NCBI GenBank assembly: GCA_949292185.1
Contig: CASEYP010000029.1
Location: 159,435 to 223,434 of the forward strand
Length of the DNA stretch: 64,000 nucleotides
Source of the DNA: an uncultured bacterium
GTDB lineage: Bacteria; Cyanobacteriota; Vampirovibrionia; Gastranaerophilales; Gastranaerophilaceae
Direction of reading: 5' to 3'
Under the pieces are notes generated by a model that searched no databases, was not told where the DNA came from, and saw only the letters and a program-made list of their open reading frames with translations. Below are positions 61,918 through 64,000 of this stretch, one piece after another. A program made the translations under genes and the position numbers. Positions within the stretch are counted from its first letter, which is position 1, and each line of letters begins with the position of its first letter.

Positions 61918-63636
61918 TTAGTTTACTCTATTTCTGCCATTTTCTTTTGCATGATACAATCTTTTGTCAGCTGCTTCTATAATTTTGGAAGGTTCTGTAC
62001 CATCTGAACCAAATGAAGAAACTCCCAAACTAATTGTAACATTACTTTCTCTATTGTTACTTAACTTACATTTTTTGCTGGAAATTATTGTACACAGTTT
62101 ATTTGCAATAGCCACGGCCTCTTCATATCGTGTATTTGGAAGAATAATACTCATTTCTTCCCCGCCATATCTACATACTATATCGGACGCTCTCACATTT
62201 TTCTTTAATTCAAAAGCTACTTGTCTTAAAACAGCATCCCCGGATTGATGCCCGTATGTATCATTAAAACGTTTAAAGAAATCTATATCAATAATAATTA
62301 ATGATAAAGGAACTTCATAACGCTTAGCGTGAGCCACAATTTGTTGTAACTGTTCTTGGAAATATCTATGATTGTACAATTCAGTTAAACCATCTGTTGT
62401 AGCTAATTTATATTGATGATCAAAATCTCTTGATTTAATCAAATATTTGATAATCACCGCAACAATGAATATTCCAAAAGCTGCACTAAGCGGCATTACA
62501 ATATCAAGCCATAAATTAAACGCATACATCAAATAATATGTAAAAGCAACATACGCAGCATAAACAGTTAACACAAAACCAAACGCCGTAAGCATTGATG
62601 ATATACAAAAAACACAAATTCCTGATATAACCATCAACACCAATGCTGATAACAAATTACCCCACATAGGAGATTTAATTATATAACTACCGTCAATAAT
62701 ATTATTAACATATGTTGCCTGAACTTCTACCCCGGGATAAACCTTATCAACAGGAACAGTTTTTATATCAAAAAGACTTGCTGCAGTTGCACCAAAATAT
62801 ACAACCTTGTCCTTAAAATTAAAATCAAAACTTTCTCCACCCTCTGCAGCCTTTAAAAGCTTATACATAGGAATATTTTCAAAAGTTCCTGCAGGACCAT
62901 ACCAATTTAAAATTACCCCGGAACCATATTCATCATCATCTACAACCAAATCCTGTTTTTTGCCCAAATAATGATTTCCAACAAGATACCCTAATTGAGG
63001 ATAATATTTGTTATTATATTTCAAAAATACAGGCATCTTTCTTAAAACCCCATCATCAGAACGCGCTACATTTATCATTCCGATATTAGATGTCGCATCG
63101 ATTATATCTTGTAAGATTACCCTACAATTTGAATATTCCATTAAATTATAATCTTGAGATTCATCTAATTTAACAGCCAATTTATCAGGCAATTCGACAG
63201 GTTCTCTTAAATCTGCAGGTTGATCATCAAGATTCATTGAAGTAAAAACATTATCATACTTTTTAAATACATCAACCAATGCATCATCTGACGCCTTATC
63301 AGACTTTAAAGATTTAACAAACATCAAATCAAAAGCAATACTTTTTGGTTTTTGAGCCTCAATATAATTAACCATTTTAGCGTACAAATCTCTACGCAAA
63401 GGCCATTCCCCATAATGATCCAATATATATTCATAACTTGCATCATCAATAGCAACAATTACAATATTAGGATTATGCTTTCTAACACCAGAATTAACTA
63501 AAGCTCTTTGTCTTATATCGAAAGTCCTGGCTTCCATAGAATTTATAAACGTAATAAAACTACCGTTTTTCAACCCTAAAACAACTAAAACGACAAATAT
63601 ACAAATCCAAAGAACATATAAAAATTTCTTAAGCAT
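61918..63636 (-). CDS. CHASE2-domain diguanylate cyclase (GGDEF)
   Basis: 572 residues. An N-terminal helix, an extracytoplasmic CHASE2 sensor (residues 30-320, with VIVAIDDASYEYILDHYGEW and VYFGATAASLFDIKTVP), three membrane helices (residues 330-400) and a GGDEF domain (residues 410-570). The active site reads CRYGGEEMSIILPN, with Met where Phe is usual in GGEEF. An RxxD inhibitory site (RASD) lies 5 residues before it, so it is probably feedback-inhibited by cyclic di-GMP. It makes cyclic di-GMP at the inner membrane. It is in one operon with the STAND NTPase and RsmG. Confidence 0.93.
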   Translation of the reverse strand: MLKKFLYVLWICIFVVLVVLGLKNGSFITFINSMEARTFDIRQRALVNSGVRKHNPNIVIVAIDDASYEYILDHYGEWPLRRDLYAKMVNYIEAQKPKSIAFDLMFVKSLKSDKASDDALVDVFKKYDNVFTSMNLDDQPADLREPVELPDKLAVKLDESQDYNLMEYSNCRVILQDIIDATSNIGMINVARSDDGVLRKMPVFLKYNNKYYPQLGYLVGNHYLGKKQDLVVDDDEYGSGVILNWYGPAGTFENIPMYKLLKAAEGGESFDFNFKDKVVYFGATAASLFDIKTVPVDKVYPGVEVQATYVNNIIDGSYIIKSPMWGNLLSALVLMVISGICVFCISSMLTAFGFVLTVYAAYVAFTYYLMYAFNLWLDIVMPLSAAFGIFIVAVIIKYLIKSRDFDHQYKLATTDGLTELYNHRYFQEQLQQIVAHAKRYEVPLSLIIIDIDFFKRFNDTYGHQSGDAVLRQVAFELKKNVRASDIVCRYGGEEMSIILPNTRYEEAVAIANKLCTIISSKKCKLSNNRESNVTISLGVSSFGSDGTEPSKIIEAADKRLYHAKENGRNRVN

Positions 63637-63649
63637 AATCCAACCTTCG

Positions 63650-63871
63650 TTAATCTACGTTTTCAGTATAGTTTAACTTAGCGGCATTGGCAAGAATATT
63701 TTTTATAATAAATTTCTTTTCCAAAATCTTATTGTTCAATTTTAAAATTTCTGTAGCGTATGACAATTCATCAGGGTGCGTCAAATAACGCAATAGACAC
63801 TGCTCGTGCAAATTCATTCTCAAAAATACCTCTACGGCTGATAACAATTTAATTATTTCAAAATTAGGCAA
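63650..63871 (-). CDS. Small protein of unknown function upstream of the diguanylate cyclase
   Basis: 73 residues, helical, no membrane helix or signal peptide, single Cys (HEQCLLRYL). It starts at a TTG. The ribosome site is poor (AAGG 13 bases away). TATAAA at about 63888 on the minus strand would be the operon promoter. The stop is 13 bases before the CHASE2 gene start. No family is recognised. Confidence 0.55.
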   Translation of the reverse strand: MPNFEIIKLLSAVEVFLRMNLHEQCLLRYLTHPDELSYATEILKLNNKILEKKFIIKNILANAAKLNYTENVD

Positions 63872-63943
63872 AAATTAAATCAACCTTTTATAGAATTTGA
63901 AAAGATATTTCTAATACAGTTATATGAAAAATAAAATATACAC

Positions 63944-63980
63944 AAAACAAAAGGCGGCGGATGAAATTCATCCGCCGCCT
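63944..63980 (-). terminator. Intrinsic terminator for a gene entering from the right
   Basis: AGGCGGCGGATGAA/TTCATCCGCCGCCT with one loop base, followed on the minus strand by TTTTGTTTTGTG. It terminates a minus-strand transcript from beyond the window. Confidence 0.8.
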
Positions 63981-64000
63981 GATTTCTATTATATTAATAA

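Overview
The window is AT-rich bacterial chromosome. It has dense operons, short intergenic gaps, four tRNA genes and many intrinsic terminators, and I see no phage or transposase genes. The best guess at the host is an uncultured, host-associated relative of the cyanobacteria (Melainabacteria/Vampirovibrionia, order Gastranaerophilales). This is an inference from four things: the very low GC, RecG with a cyanobacterial-style N-terminal extension, several pilin-like proteins with Cys-rich C-termini, and a GH57 branching enzyme plus GlgA in a cell that otherwise looks anaerobic and fermentative (rubrerythrin, iron-sulfur flavoprotein). No rRNA or ribosomal protein gene is present to confirm it.

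Layout. 1-1.2 kb: a PLP aminotransferase cut by the left edge and its Lrp/AsnC regulator. 1.4-4.6 kb: a frameshifted membrane-anchored kinase-like gene, an EamA transporter and a HExxH protein. 4.6-5.5 kb: a repeat-rich non-coding stretch around a CAT tRNA, with a three-copy tandem repeat of about 118 bp. 5.5-10.5 kb (minus): sugar nucleotidyltransferase, pilin-like protein, LipM-like ligase and two paralogous secreted coiled-coil proteins. 10.6-16.2 kb: a TPR protein, unknown membrane and secreted proteins (a second paralogous pair), a candidate small RNA and a two-gene operon of small unknown proteins. 16.2-22.1 kb: DegT aminotransferase, rubrerythrin, two tRNAs, a GNAT-like protein, a DUF1848 protein and a repeat protein. 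22.2-28 kb: a Bax1-like membrane protein, a three-gene prepilin-like operon whose first member joins a prepilin N-terminus to YadA-like head repeats and an S74-type chaperone domain, then a large TPR protein. 28-31.7 kb: NAD-type isocitrate dehydrogenase, a large helical unknown, a 58-residue gene and a Cys/His protein. 31.8-35.6 kb: a LysR regulator divergent from a four-gene operon (small protein, two alpha/beta hydrolases, iron-sulfur flavoprotein), with a perfect dyad between them. 35.7-41.2 kb: DUF1349 protein, tRNA-Asp with a duplicated 3' end, GH57 branching enzyme, XRE regulator and two family 2 glycosyltransferases. 41.2-49.1 kb: lytic transglycosylase, ComEC, PilT, RecO and an M16 peptidase. 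49.2-58.8 kb: GlgA, a 1197-residue zinc-ribbon/cyclase-like/ATPase-like/TPR protein, RuvB, a small unknown, RecG and YjbQ. 58.9-63.9 kb (minus): an operon of RsmG, a STAND-type NTPase with TPRs, a CHASE2-GGDEF diguanylate cyclase and a small protein.

How it may fit together. ComEC, PilT, several prepilin-like proteins and RecO/RecG/RuvB give the parts of a DNA-uptake and recombination pathway, although the main pilus assembly genes are not in the window. GlgA and the GH57 enzyme make glycogen. The most unusual theme is a scattered set of otherwise unrelated proteins (kinase-like, GNAT-like, tandem-repeat, Cys/His, unknown) that share a short N-terminal motif of the form hydrophobic-x-F-x-G/A. 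Two of them also share a following membrane segment joined to different C-terminal domains. This looks like a modular family with a common sorting signal, and I regard it as the best candidate for an undescribed system here.
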